A stretch of DNA of 64,000 bases from Ophthalmolycus amberensis (Eukaryota > Chordata > Actinopteri > Perciformes > Zoarcidae), in contig JAFEUB010001797.1 of assembly GCA_024529925.1 (NCBI GenBank), positions 1,534,501 to 1,598,500 on the forward strand. Direction: 5' to 3'. The first letter of the stretch is position 1. Each line of letters starts with the position of its first letter. The position numbers were made by a program, and so were the translations under genes. The notes below the pieces were generated by a model that was not told the DNA's origin, did not search any database, and saw nothing but the letters and a program-made list of their open reading frames with translations. Below are positions 21,686 through 34,256 of this stretch, piece after piece.

Positions 21686-21864
21686 GAGAACGCGCAGCTA
21701 GGGGGGCCTGATCGTTTTGGCCCAAAAGAGACGGGTCTATGAAGCAGTTTAGCCAATTGCTGATTCAAGATATAAATGAGTGACATACAATTTAGCCAAT
21801 CAGCGCCCTCAAATAGATTCAGCTTGGGGCTAGAACGATCAAGCCCCCCTCGCTGCGCGTTCTC
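21686..21864. repeat. Long inverted repeat inside hAT element 2
   Basis: The left arm 21686-21723 (GAGAACGCGCAGCTAGGGGG...) is the reverse complement of the right arm 21827-21864 with about four mismatches in 38 bases. The arms are separated by about 103 bases. It lies directly after the minisatellite and could fold as a long hairpin if transcribed. Confidence 0.85.
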
Positions 21865-22584
21865 GTCAGGAGAAGTCTCTACGCGCGAGCGCCAGCGCGA
21901 GCACTCCAAGACCCGTTTGAGAGGAGAACTTCGGCGGAGATTCTGCAGCCAAAGAGCTGATATCAGATCAGCCTGACCTCACAATCAGATAGCAGACTAC
22001 ATGCGAAGCTTCACTAGCTGTACACCAGACAGGTTTGGCTAGCTGGATGACGTCATGCTAATCATTTATTTAGCTTTTTAAAACAACGGGGACGGATCCA
22101 GCACGGACAGTTACGGGAGTGAGGAGGTAAGGAAACATGAGAACACCAGGACACACATGGAGAACTCTGTCAAGCTACATATTCGGCAAAGTGAACATCT
22201 TTTCTTCTACATAGCCTCAGTCTCATCTGCTTAACTTGGTCATGGAGGCATCAACATGTAATAGAGATGTTAAATTAACAGTGAAAACTCATCATAGCTT
22301 AATTTGACATCAGTATTCATAATTACACTTCATGTTTACTTCTCCTGATCTTTACCTCCTATAACAAGGTCCATAGGGGCATCTCAATAAATAAACATGT
22401 TATATTATATTATTTAAGTGTTATTTACTGATTGTTTTCGTGTTGGAATACATGTTAAATATTTAACTGCCAAGTAATAATGAGTGTTTGATACTTACAT
22501 TTTTTTTGCATTAAATCATACTGGGATGTTTGCTGAAATTGATAAGATGGCCCTACCTAGAACATTTTCCACCAGCCGCCACTG

Positions 22585-22592
22585 GTTACAAC
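22585..22592. repeat. Target-site duplication (right) of hAT element 2
   Basis: GTTACAAC, identical to 21116-21123. Confidence 0.9.
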
Positions 22593-22744
22593 ACTTGAGC
22601 AGATTACTGAAGTTGCGCAAAAACATCCAGACTCCCTGCTCATAGTTCTTTAACTTTAACAGAGAAAACCTCAACAAAGAACACATTAAGTGCCCCACCA
22701 GGGATAATAAAACACTGGACGATCCACACAATTACTAAAGGAAG

Positions 22745-23260
22745 CTTTCGCTCCGCTGCCCGTTCCGCTTTGGGACTCTGATCACTGTCTGGATCACTTC
22801 CTCCCGATTTACAGGCAGAAACTAAAATCTGCTCCTCATGTGGTCAAGACTGCGAGGAGATGGACCAATGAAGCAAAGCTGGAGTTACAGGCCAGCTTTT
22901 GACTGCAGGGATTGGAGTGTTTTTGATGCTGCAGCAATGGATGAACCCACTGCTACCCACTATGACATCATACATCAGTTTTGTTTTATGCTGCACATTT
23001 CCAGCTACAGGAGAGCATCCGTCCACATCCATTCTTCAATCGCTCCGCAAATATCACGTTCCCCAAGAAATCCTCCATCACAGGATGAAATGACCACAGG
23101 CCTGCCACCATCACTGTGGTCATTAAACCTGTGAGGGGCTGGTGTTGGCCCACCTGAAGGACATGACCGTGGTCAGAACAACATGGAGCTGAACGCTCTT
23201 AAAACGGTGGAGATGACAGTGGACTCTATTTCTGCGTATGTGCAATGAGAAAAACATCAA
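22745..23260 (+). pseudogene. Degenerate fragment of a second LINE (non-L2 type copy)
   Basis: On the + strand the text SDHCLDHFLPIYRQKLKSA (from about 22778) and RRWTNEAKLELQA is followed, after a frameshift near 22899, by FDCRDWSVFDAAAMD. In yet another frame TMTSYISFVLCCTFPAT follows. These match the endonuclease end and linker of a fish LINE that I know by text, but I am unsure of its family name. A later scrap reads ELNALKTVEMTVDS (about 23190-23230), which in the full element belongs far downstream in the RT. A large internal deletion has therefore joined the two parts. Confidence 0.65.
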
Positions 23261-23343
23261 GACAGATATTCTGGGATATAAACTAAGCTTATTCTGATTC
23301 AAGAAGAGCGTGTGGATATACTCGTTTATAGGTGTGCTACTAT

Positions 23344-23356
23344 CGCCCTCTGGTGT
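23344..23356 (-). promoter_or_regulatory. CTCF-like motif (reverse orientation)
   Basis: On the - strand this reads ACACCAGAGGGCG, matching 12 of 13 positions of the CTCF core consensus CCASYAGRKGGCR. It is a sequence match only, and binding is unproven. Confidence 0.35.
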
Positions 23357-24940
23357 CATCTTTATACGAATGCAACTTACATTCCTGGATCGTTTGTCTG
23401 CAGACCCAGCTTGCTAATAAAGATATATTAATGTGTTCTTATTTAAAGGCTAAGATCAAACTACAGAGGGCAGTGACATAACATCTTCAACAGATGTTTA
23501 CCATATTTACCATATTCCAAAACATGCCCTGTATTTACATTGACATCAGGCTGCTGTTAGTTCGGTGTTGCAAAAAAAGGATATTCTGCAAAACACACAA
23601 AGCTCAAGCGGATCCCTCAGACACGCCTGCAGGACAAACTATTCATGGGTTTTTAATCCTCATTTTCGCCTAACGTAGAAACAAAACAGCTTCCACAATG
23701 TGTAGGTGTTTGGGGAAATAAAAAAAAATGAAATGCATCACAATACATAATTCAGTAAATGTTCATTACAGGAACATCCTGGGGGAAAATTGTGAGAAAG
23801 CCAACAGAAATCCCCTTTTTTTTTCCCTTAACAATTATTTTTGTTTACATATGTACACACATACTCTCTGATTTAGTTTCGTGTCTATATTATCCAAACC
23901 TAAAGCCACTAAATGCTTCCCAATCAACAATTACACTGATACCATACCCTCATGTGGCTTGTCATTTACACAATACAGCAAAAAGCATACAAAATGTATT
24001 TTGCATGGACAGCGAAGCGGATTTCTAAATTGTGCTTTCAGTAATGTGTCGTGTCTGTTTCAGTCTGGAGGACAAATAGCTGGATCAGAGCGGTGACTCA
24101 CGTTGAGCAGCCACGCGGAACAGTCTGCGTTATTGCCAGTGGGATGAAATATCCTACTAAAAAATGCATGTCTGTGTGTGTGCTATGCTGTACATATTTA
24201 CGCATGTAGCTTTTCCTCTTGTTTGATGTTTCTCCATCTACTACAGAGTGTGGCGTCTTATGTATCTGGCTGTCTGAATCAATCCGCTATAGGACCATAA
24301 AGTAAAGTCACAATTCACATTTTTCTACAATCTACAGTTTGGGGTTATTGGAAAGGCCACTGGCTTCATCCTGATTATGAAGCCATTCATGAAAAGGGAT
24401 ATATATCATACTGTGTCTGTAGAGCAGGGATTAATAGGCTCTGTAAATCTGGATTACTATACAACAATGCAGAGCAATTATTAACAGTAATAACTATCAT
24501 ATAGATGAACTACATACAATAGAGGAGTTCTTGTATTCAGGCTTGACCAATGTATTAATAGAGTTCTGTATTCATTTGTTTAATTGTATAATTGTGTGAT
24601 GTTTAGCAAAGAGGAAGTTTGTAAGTGTTTAACATGTGTTTTTGATTTATAAGATTTAAGATATAAGATACCATTTGAGGTATGTGAGACCTCAAAGAAT
24701 GCCTAATACAGGCATCTTATTTTCATTTAATGTATACATCTAACTTATGTTTGGGACTAAATACAAAATGATTCAGTTTTATATTAAAAGTTACAGTACA
24801 AAATATTTTTTAAAGAAATGTCATTTAGCTTCTCACCGTTTTGATTTTATTAAAATGAGAAAAGGTTTGAATGCACAGACCAAAAGAAAATGGTGCTGTC
24901 ATTTGTTCACACTGTGCTTTGTATTTATGACTATTCATGA

Positions 24941-24956
24941 CCAGCAGATGGCGCTA
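24941..24956 (+). promoter_or_regulatory. CTCF-like motif (forward orientation)
   Basis: CCAGCAGATGGCGCTA matches all 13 core positions of CCASYAGRKGGCR except the third-to-fifth ambiguity range, where it still fits. It extends with the GCGCTA flank typical of vertebrate CTCF sites. No binding evidence is available. Confidence 0.4.
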
Positions 24957-27900
24957 GTGTTGTTGTACAGCAACATTTGTTTTCCATTCCCTGACCGACG
25001 ACAAGTCTTTAACCGGTACTATGACTATGACTAGAGATTCTTGGCATCACTAGACATTATTTTTCCTTATATTACTTGTTGCAGCTGTCAATCACAGCTA
25101 AAAGAAAGAATAACGAGAGGATATTTTGTAATTCGCTTGTTATTGGCATCAATATTTGTCCACGGCCTCGTCCCAGAGTTAACTTTCTGCTGACTGCTGA
25201 TTCCCACGTAACATTTCATTGATGGTGTGATTGACCTATCAAAGCATGAGCGCTGATGGTGTGGAACATTATTGTTTCAGCTGTTAAACCCTCATCATAA
25301 TTGTGTCAGTTTTTAATGGCGTTGGCATTCCTCAGGTTGATTTTTCATCTCACTATTTTTGCTTCTCTTGGAGCAAAAGCAAATCTCATATATTTTCTCT
25401 TGAATGTCTCGATCAGCCAATTGCTCTTAAATTATTGTTTCCAGGTGTTCCTCTATTATGAAGCTCATCTTGGATGATCAACTTCCTCTGTTGTTATGCA
25501 CATGTTCACATCATTGCCCCATCTGCTCCTTGCAGAAATAAACACTTAAAATCCAGCTGTTTACACAAACCTGCATACAGATTGGTAGTATATATGCAAT
25601 CACATGTGTGACACCAAACAGCTCTGAGGGACTTCATGGAATACAAACTATGAGCTAACACGTCTGATTTGACTTTTACTTTTTGTATCACGATTTCTAC
25701 GGAACCATTTGTGCAGAATTGATAATCAGTGCGTTTTGCATGTATCATACTTTAAATGCTTCTTATTCCAAATTGACAATTATATTGTTACTCTAAAAAC
25801 TTATTTTAACCAGAATTTGGCCCTCGGTGGGTTGTAATTCTGGAGGGTTAGGATGTCTAGGTTTCTAGAGTGATTCTTATGTTGAGTCCTTTAATGTAGC
25901 ATCACTTAAATGCACCTTTGAACAAACAGTGAAAATCTTTCCCAGACTTATCAGCAATCCTTTCTTCCTTTGTTTAGTCTGAGCAGCCGTATGTTCCTTG
26001 TAATCTATCACTGTGAGCAATAAAGTAAAGGGGTAACGTCTACATTGTGTAATTCATGTGCACACAAAAAAGCTCAAACAAAAAAAACATATATGTTGGT
26101 CAGCTGTCTTTGGCTCATCATTGTGCTTCCCTGAGGCTATGGCATGACATGCGATGCAGTTATGTGCATGTGATGTCTATATGAGAACATAATGGGGAGT
26201 TGACATGCAGAGGGTGCGATTGCAGTGTGGGCTGAGAAAAACATACCAGGTTCAAGTATAGACCGTCACCGAGGGGTCTGAAGGCAACCGCACGCACCTC
26301 AAACACTTAAATATTTAGCTTAGTCGAGCCGAGCCAGTCTGAGCCATTCCATTCATCTTTTCACATGAGAGGGAGAGTGGTCAAACAAACCGAGGTGGGT
26401 GCATAATGAAGCCAGCCCCCTAAATTACACCCACACTAATACGTCCTGGTACAAGTACGACGTGTGTTGACCAAAAAGAGAGATACAGGAAGTAGTAACC
26501 TAGTAGCGGCCTTTTTTCCCCACTAAATTCACCTGTTTGAGTGTTGAGTGTTTGTGTGAAAGACAGAGGAAGACCTGAAGTATCAAACGAGGCCTTTTAT
26601 TATAGGAGCGCAACACTTCGTTGTATTTTCTGTCACCAAGCAACCGACTGCAGGGTAAACAATCGGCTCTACTGTTGACACCAGCAAGCGCATGCCCAGT
26701 GTATACGTCAACAGTCAGGTGATATGCGTTTTCAGTTGGTTGGTATGGATGGAGATTATTTCTATATTTGTACAGAGATCAACAGAGATGTTGCCTTAAA
26801 TGTGTGTGAGTCCAGAGTTGTGATTGAGTTTACTGCAAAGGACATCCAACCAATGACTGGCAACATGAGGGAGGGATGTCAAACAGAGGAAGATACTGCT
26901 AGCTGCCAGTTGTTCCCTCTGAAGCTGCTCGGTTTATAACCTCTATTGACATATAGGTTGATTTTCAAAAGCTGGTTGAAATTATCCATCAAGTCAAGGT
27001 TCAACGTCTGGTACTCATAAATCATAATTAATGAGTCTGGTCGGTGGTTTTTTTTTTCCCTCAGGCATTCCGAGTCATTTTCAGCTGAGCAAAGCACATT
27101 AAAGTGAAGGGATAACTAGTCACATATTAAGGGCTTTCAGTGGAAGAATAATAGAAGTTCGGAAATGGCCCCTTCGTGTAAGTTTGACTGCTTGGCCGAA
27201 AACTTTCTTCTCACTCTGGTTATTTTTGAGCAGGCCTCAAGTTCTGGGAAACCAGGCAAGAACATTTTCAATCATGATGGAAGTTTGTCCAGGTGGCAAC
27301 ATTAAACGTTGATCTCCTGTTTTACCGTCACTCTTCGAAAGCGTGAGCATTCAAACATAGCCCAAAGCTTTAAAGAACAATTGCTGAGTCGTGAAAACGG
27401 GACACATCTTATGGTCTTTAATCGTGGGTGTGAAGGCCTTCACACACCGGGGGCGCGGCAAATAAATGTGAAATATTCACCTGCTAATATTATACGTCTA
27501 GGGACTTTTATTGTGAAAGGTAAGAATATGAAAGGTAATATTTGCATACTGTGTGAACGCAAGTATTCATGGGAAGTATTCATGACAAAAAAGTTTCGGA
27601 AAAATGTATTGACTGTATTGATTGATTAATAAGCACCCACAGTGTCTTACCCAGAATTGGGTAAGCAACATTTTAACCTTTTTAGCAAGTTCCCTAACCC
27701 AAACAAGAAGCCAGTGACTACTGGAAGTTGAGATACTGTTTAAAAACTGTAAATCTAAAAATCTATATAACAGACAGAATATTTTTTTCATCCAGATGTG
27801 TTCAAAAGAGTCTGAGAATTCAAGAAATACCTTCAGAACAGCAGTAAGTGCAATGACCTTTTGGTCTTTTCAAACATCTCGCTGGGTAACAATCATAAAA

Positions 27901-30900
27901 CAGCTGTAATAAAAACAGAATCCACAGTTAAAGTACCGACGAGGACATGTGGGGAGTAGATAAAAGATTTGTCAATATTTGTTTGGTCCCAGATGTGACG
28001 AGAAGCTGGGAGTAACACTGTCAGTTAAACTGCCACTGCTGTGGACTAGCAACAGAGCACCCAACTGAGACCAGCCGCTGGTAACAGAGCAATAAGGTTT
28101 AACAAAAACAAAAAATATTCATAACTTCAAGATTTATCTACGCAAAGTTACCAGACAAATCACTTCTAATAACAACCCTCTTGACAATGACGACCAATAA
28201 AAAAGGCGCAGATGGACAAAATGATTTAGACTGCGTATCCCCATTTACCGACTCACTCAATACTTGTTACATAAAATTACCATTATGGGTATTCAGCAAT
28301 ACATTTCTCCATATATCAACAGCTTAATTGATTATAACCTAACAAGATAGACCTCCATTCAAACATGGTAAAATGTCTCGAGAGGAACTTTGTCTTGAGG
28401 ACACTATTGAATAAGACGTCCCGTCTGCTTTTTAACGTAATTGACAAGGAGGTGATGGACATGGTCGGTGAAAACTGTTGACAGTGTCTTTGCTTGGACT
28501 GAGGGCGTATGTGATATCGTGTACGGTGTGGCCTTCGATACTGGTCTGCTATGGAATTCATGTGCTGGATGTGATTATAATAATGGCACTTGGTAATGCG
28601 GTGAGCGTTGGTATGTTGGATATAAAGGCCCTTCTTTCCGTTAACGTTACCGTGTAAAGCCGTTTGTATGTACCACGTTCAAGCAGCATTGGTATTTCTG
28701 AAAGGGACATTTTGCTTCCTGGCCTTTAATTAAGAGGACAGTTTTAAGGGGATGTGAATAGGGTAAAAAAAATAACTAAGAGACATCTCCATGAAACTTT
28801 CCCCAGTTGATTACTTACGTTAAGACCAATAAGTCTATCAAATACAGCCCTTAAATGCCAAAACACTTGCAGTACTGGAGATATCCAGTGGTTAGACAGA
28901 GGGTGGGGTTTCAGAGCCCTGACACCACACTGACACTACACATCCTGTCTGTTGCTATTGAAAAACGGACACACAATTCCTTTCTGTTTCCTCCTAGTGT
29001 TTCCTGCTGTCAGTCGAAGGGGTCCAGGCCGACACCCATCCCCCCCCCCTCTGGGATTTAAGCTCTTACGGGGTGGAGAGGGTCAGCTTCCTTCCCCATG
29101 AGGAGGCTTGGAGGGAGGAAGGGAGGGAGGGGGCGCCCTGGCAGGAGGTGGCCGAGAGGAGACCCAAGATATTTACAGAGAAACACAGGCGTGCCCCGCA
29201 CATTCTCTCCCTCTGAATGAAAAAGCTGGGGTGGGGTGGAGAGGGATTTCACGACGAAACACAAAAGAGGAAATGAACTGGACGGATACTTCACTACTCC
29301 ATCATCTGCACCTCCCTTTTCCCTCCAGTGTTTATTTTTTGCCAGACGTGCGCGTGCACGTGTGTGTGGCTGCGATGAGGTGTTCCCATGGTTTTTTCGC
29401 CGGGCTACAGTCTTGTCCTGTGTGGACTCGTTCAAACTATCCTCCGTGATGGCATCACTCCACCCGCCCCTCATCCTGCATCCAGTGTTGCCCTATTTGT
29501 TAATTAATGCCATCTCACGTCCTCTGAGCAATAGCATAGCTTTAGCTACCACATTATCAAATACAAAAGGCAGAATTGTTCAAACGCGAGTCATTTCCTG
29601 CAAAACCATAAATGAGATGGTGGAATGGTCTCTCGTCTGTTTTACGCAGACTGAAAGTGATATGCGAGACAGACTGTCGCCAGAATAAAGATTCAGGTGA
29701 AAGGTAAGTACTCTAAACACTTATCAAACTGCTCAGATGAAAGCCTAAAAGGCCACTATCTCCCTCTCGCCATCATTACACTGTAGAACGAGACAGTAAG
29801 AAAGAGACATATTAAAATTCCTTCGTCCTCGTTCCATCTCATAAGGATTTCCTGTAGGACGCAGCGCTGAATCACTGGGTTTGATCCAAAACTCATTCCA
29901 TCTAAAGGGTTGGACCATCATCAGACTGTTTCATATCGTCCTCCTCAGTACATTGCTGCCTTTACGGCTTTAGAGTTGAAATGCTGATGCTATACTACAG
30001 CACTGCAGGCCGATGAGCTAAAACAAGTAAACATTAGGCAGTGAATTCTTTCGATTGTTGCCTTCTACTGTATTATTTGTGTGTGTAATAGAAAAAGGAG
30101 CGTTTGTGTTCGTTTCTAATCCCTAACATTTACTGAGCAAACCAAGCAGGGCCCATGTTGACTGACAGCGGTCACAGACTGTGGCAGATTAATGAGCCAT
30201 TAAGCCAGCCATCACCAAAACCTCCGGCTGGCCTCCTCACAGTCATACACCACCGGCAGACTGCTGGCTCTTTGGATGCCTTTCCCTAGCAGTGGAAAAA
30301 GGGCCGTCTCTAAGTGCAAAGGAGCAGTGAAAAAGCTTTGGACACTGGAACGTTGGTGCAGAACAGGAAGTCTAGCGAGCATGCGAGGAGGCCTTTGCTG
30401 CGGAACTCTAACTGCAAGACAGGATGTCATTGGTCCCGCCTTAAAAAGGGTCACAATTCTACTTAAGGCAACACTTGTGCATGACAGTATTTGAATGATT
30501 AAACGGAATAATCGGGTGGGATGAATAACGGATACAGAAGCTTTTTAAACCACGGAGGAACTTCGACAATTGACCTGAAAGACGTTTGCACGAGGACCAC
30601 ACACAGTGGAAACCCAGACCTCTACTTTAGGCAAAGAGTTTATTTACATGGGCACTGCATGCATGCACCACCTCAAACATAAAAAAAAAGAAAAAATACA
30701 TCTGAAAACAATTTCTCGTATGAGCTTAAAAAACCCTTCTGGAAATCTGTTGTTTTTGGCTCCTGTAAACACTATACGAATCATCTCAGGAAAAAGGGGC
30801 GTGGCCTCAGTTTGCACGACTGTCGAGCTGACAACCTCAGCTACAGTAAGACGCATGGCAGACGTTCCCCTCCTGTCTTCTTGTTTCCCTCTTTGCTTCT

Positions 30901-32310
30901 AAAAAAAAGTCTGACTTCATCACAGAACTATCAGCTGTAAAAAACGTGTTGCAGAAAACAGCCTGACACTGCAAACTTTTCACTCTGCACTTCTCTACAC
31001 CAACACCCACATTGAAGAACACTGGCTGCATTTTACCTGATGTCAAGTTTCCACTCACTCAACAAACCGGACAGAGGTGTTGCTCAGACAAACTGCACTC
31101 AGAAGTCCTGAATGTACACCTCTGCACATTCCTCGCAGTGCTGCAGAAGGTCAAAGGGCCACTGATGCCTTGGCTTGGAAACAGAGCAGCTATTTTTGGA
31201 GGAGTGCAGTGAAACTTGTTTGGGTGGAACTAACAACCCCACAGTGTTGATTGTAAGCCCTGAACCGTGTGGATTCAGACACCACACATTGATCTCACGC
31301 TGCATATTCTAAAGTAAAATGAATGCCCCTTTTTAGATACTCAGAGGCAGTTTGAAGAGAATATAAACAATAAGCAATCACCGGATAATATGATACCCCG
31401 TTGGGTTTATTAAACTTAAGTTAACTGTGTTTTATCAATTGGAACACACAAGTAGTTGCCTGTAGTTAAATGAATTTTCATTAATTTTGCTAACTTTTGC
31501 TGACAAAGAAGCCTCAAGACATGTACTTTGTAAGGCTGTAGCTTTTGTTTGAACGTGGGACATTTTACACGGCTTGTTCCTTTAAAGTGATGGAGTTGTC
31601 CCAGCTAAAGCGGAGATGTGACCTCCGGCTGCATGAAGACATACTGTACCGCGGCTGAATGATGTGCTTGCACGTGAAACGTATTTGCATGAATCCAGGA
31701 TGGCTTCTCACCGGCTCGAAATACACAACAAGCAAAGCGTAAATTACGCAGACTCTTACTGCCGCAGCGACCTGCCTGATATCTTGTTGACTGGTTGCTC
31801 TGACACATGCACATACAAGCACATGATGAATGCGGACACACGCGAGCCTCGTCGTATTGGAGCGGTGAACCTCGCGGCTGTGAAAACCACACAGTGAATT
31901 TCGGACCCGTTTAGACGGGTGTATTTATAAATGGCAAGCCCACCCGGCCTGGCATGCCTCAGATGCTTTGGCTGAACTGGCACCAATAAAAGGCCAGCAG
32001 CATTCCTCAAGCTAGCAACATCGGACGCAAAAGAGCCAACTTTTTTTTCATCTTCAAAAGTACAATATGTGGTATTGTTCGCAGAAATGCGTCGTTCTGC
32101 TCAAATCAACAGTTGAGATATTGAGATTTTCTTTACAGGAAACGGTCACTTGTTGACAGTTGAAGTGACCGGGTGTGTCCACCGTGTTGACTGACGCTAG
32201 TCTATGTCGGGTCACAGGGGCAGCACCTTCCTCTTTAGCATGTCCAAAAAATAACTTTCTCTCCCTCTCTCATTTCAAACACAAACATTCGGCACATTTG
32301 GCTGCAATCA

Positions 32311-32325
32311 CCCCCCCCCCCCCCC
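32311..32325. repeat. 15-C homopolymer
   Basis: Read directly from the sequence. The exact length is likely to be unreliable. Confidence 0.85.
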
Positions 32326-34235
32326 GCTATGCAAAGTTTCCATTCCTCCATCAGCGGCTTTATCTTGATCAGATCAGGCTTTCAGATGTCTGACTTCAAA
32401 AATCATCTACCGTATAACGATAAAATGTCTGCTCAGATCCCAAAATGCCCTCTACAGCAACCATCAGCAACCATCTGTCATTTCCCAAATCTTTGTAACG
32501 TTACCACAGAATATAAGAGGAAAGCAAACCTGGCTAATGTTGGTGATCTGACATTAGGCTAACTCCTCTTGCAGTAGCTAGCCAGTTAGGTAGTATTTTG
32601 CTAACATTAGCTATCTTAAGATATGACTAATGTAATGTAATGTGTCAGTGTAATGTGACTTACAAAGTAATGCAGCTTTTGAACAGATGTAGCATATCTA
32701 AGTATAACAGGAAAAGGCAACATTGACAGAGGTTTGGTTTGCTCAACTGTTATTGGAGCACAGAGTGAAGAGAGAGGACTTAGGACGGGTATATTGCGCT
32801 TCGGCTCAATCCCTAAAGATGAACTGTAGCTTCAACTGCAATTCAGTAAACCAAATGTTCATATAGAACCGCGTGCATAGGGGAAAAGGTGTAAGAGCCA
32901 TATATATGCTGAACAGCATGCGCGTGTATACAGCGTAGCCCCGGATGCCTGGTGACTTCCTTTCTTTTGTTTTATGTGCACAGTTGAGGGGATTTGCAAG
33001 ACCAGGGCTGTAGAGTCAGGAAATTAGATTTTAAAGGACCATCTTTCTCTTAATTCTTTTTTCCTCCTTACTTTTGAACTTGGCTTGAACAGCAAAAGCG
33101 AGACCAGAATAAAGAGGCCATTCATGCCATGAATGCACCTACAGTAATGCATTTTCATTCATAGTATAGCTATGACTCTCTTGAAAGATGGCATTAGGTC
33201 CAGCTCCTTCAAACAGCATAATGCACCCTTGAAAGCAACAACAAGCTGCAAGAAAAGAACCATTGCCTTTCATCTTAAGCTCAGTAAGGAGCAGGATGGG
33301 AGCTTAAGTGATTTGTAAAGTACAGATAAATCCCCCCATGATAATTATGGAACAGGGATATTTTAATTGCAAACATCAACGTTTCTTGCCATCACCTACT
33401 TAGGACTCTAAAACAATGTTTGCCTTTGTAGGAGAGTAGCATTCCCTGATAGGGGCGGTCTAATGATGGACCAGGTAGCTCAAGCTCAGTTCCCTCTTAA
33501 ATCCAGCCTCAGTCTTTGTCTTTACATCGTTCACCATCTGCCCTCCTCTGTCCTCCCTCTCTCCATCTGCTTTATTTGACCATTCTCTCCCTGTTCTGTC
33601 TCTTTCTATCAATGTATATACTTCCCGTCGACATCCTGTTTGTCCTCCTTTAGCTCCTTACATTATGTCTGCAGCCAAGACTTTGAGACAACCAAAGCAG
33701 CCCGCCATTCTTCTCAGCCACACCGTGTGCCAGAGATGGCCTGCCCGCTTCACCTCCAGAGTCTCACATAGTCCAAGAGCTACACGGGGGCCGCAGACAA
33801 AGGGAACAAAGGGAACAGTGTGCCAATCATACTTATGAATTACAGGGGGCAACAGGATGTGCCTTTGATACAGTGCACTGACAGTGACTTGAGTAATCTC
33901 ACCTAAAAATGTGGACTTTTCTCATGTTGACAATTTGCTACTTTCATCCTCTTGTTTGCATGATTTTCAGTCTTCTACCTATTATACCTTGTTCTGGCTC
34001 AATTCATGTTTTTCAGACCTCTTCAACTGCCTCAGTTCACTCTCTCACCTCTCCATCTTATTATCGTCTCTCAGTATTATCACCCCTGCCTTCCACTTCC
34101 CCCTTCCTACATCAGACCAATGCCCTCTGCTTCCTACAGTTCCTCCAGAGAGCGTTTTTATGAAAAGCTCTTACAGCCTCATCCCACCCCTAATGCACAT
34201 AGCAGTCACTCCCACAGGACTCTCTTCTGCAGACA

Positions 34236-34256
34236 GGGGGGGGGGGGGGGGGGGGG
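34236..34256. repeat. 21-G homopolymer
   Basis: The longest G run in the window. The exact length is probably uncertain, and several false open frames end in poly-glycine through it. Confidence 0.85.

Larger units (their letters stand above)
21124..22584. mobile_element. Non-autonomous hAT-type DNA transposon, 1461 bp, with internal minisatellite
   Basis: The termini are perfect 14-bp inverted repeats, CAGTGGCGGCTGGT at 21124 and its complement ending at 22584. They are bounded by perfect 8-bp duplications (GTTACAAC). That combination identifies a hAT-type insertion. Inside, no transposase is recognised. It holds an A-rich stretch (21178-21205), a 28-bp minisatellite of nearly 13 copies (21317-21675), a 38-bp inverted repeat (21686-21723 with 21827-21864), and A/T-rich sequence to the right end. 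The intact ends and perfect duplications suggest fairly recent insertion. It lies about 1.6 kb after the cdc42ep4 poly(A) signal. Confidence 0.92.
23357..34235. other. Gene-poor intergenic stretch, left half
   Basis: No gene is supported. Open frames are under about 150 codons, overlap on both strands and show no domain. It includes a CTCF-like site at 24941, a 15-C run at 32311-32325 and ordinary A/T-rich DNA. Conserved enhancers could be present but cannot be recognised without comparison. Confidence 0.55.

Noticed and set aside
21150..21909. Four long overlapping open frames (126 to 184 residues, both strands) rich in Cys-Leu-Ser-Ala repeats
   Set aside because: All come from a 28-bp tandem repeat with no stop codon in those frames. 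Because 28 is not a multiple of 3 the same peptide pattern appears in all frames. They lie inside a transposon.
29058..29688. Three overlapping open frames of 113 to 150 residues on both strands
   Set aside because: They have no recognisable domain and mutually contradictory frames in a G/C-richer patch with purine runs. This is expected by chance.
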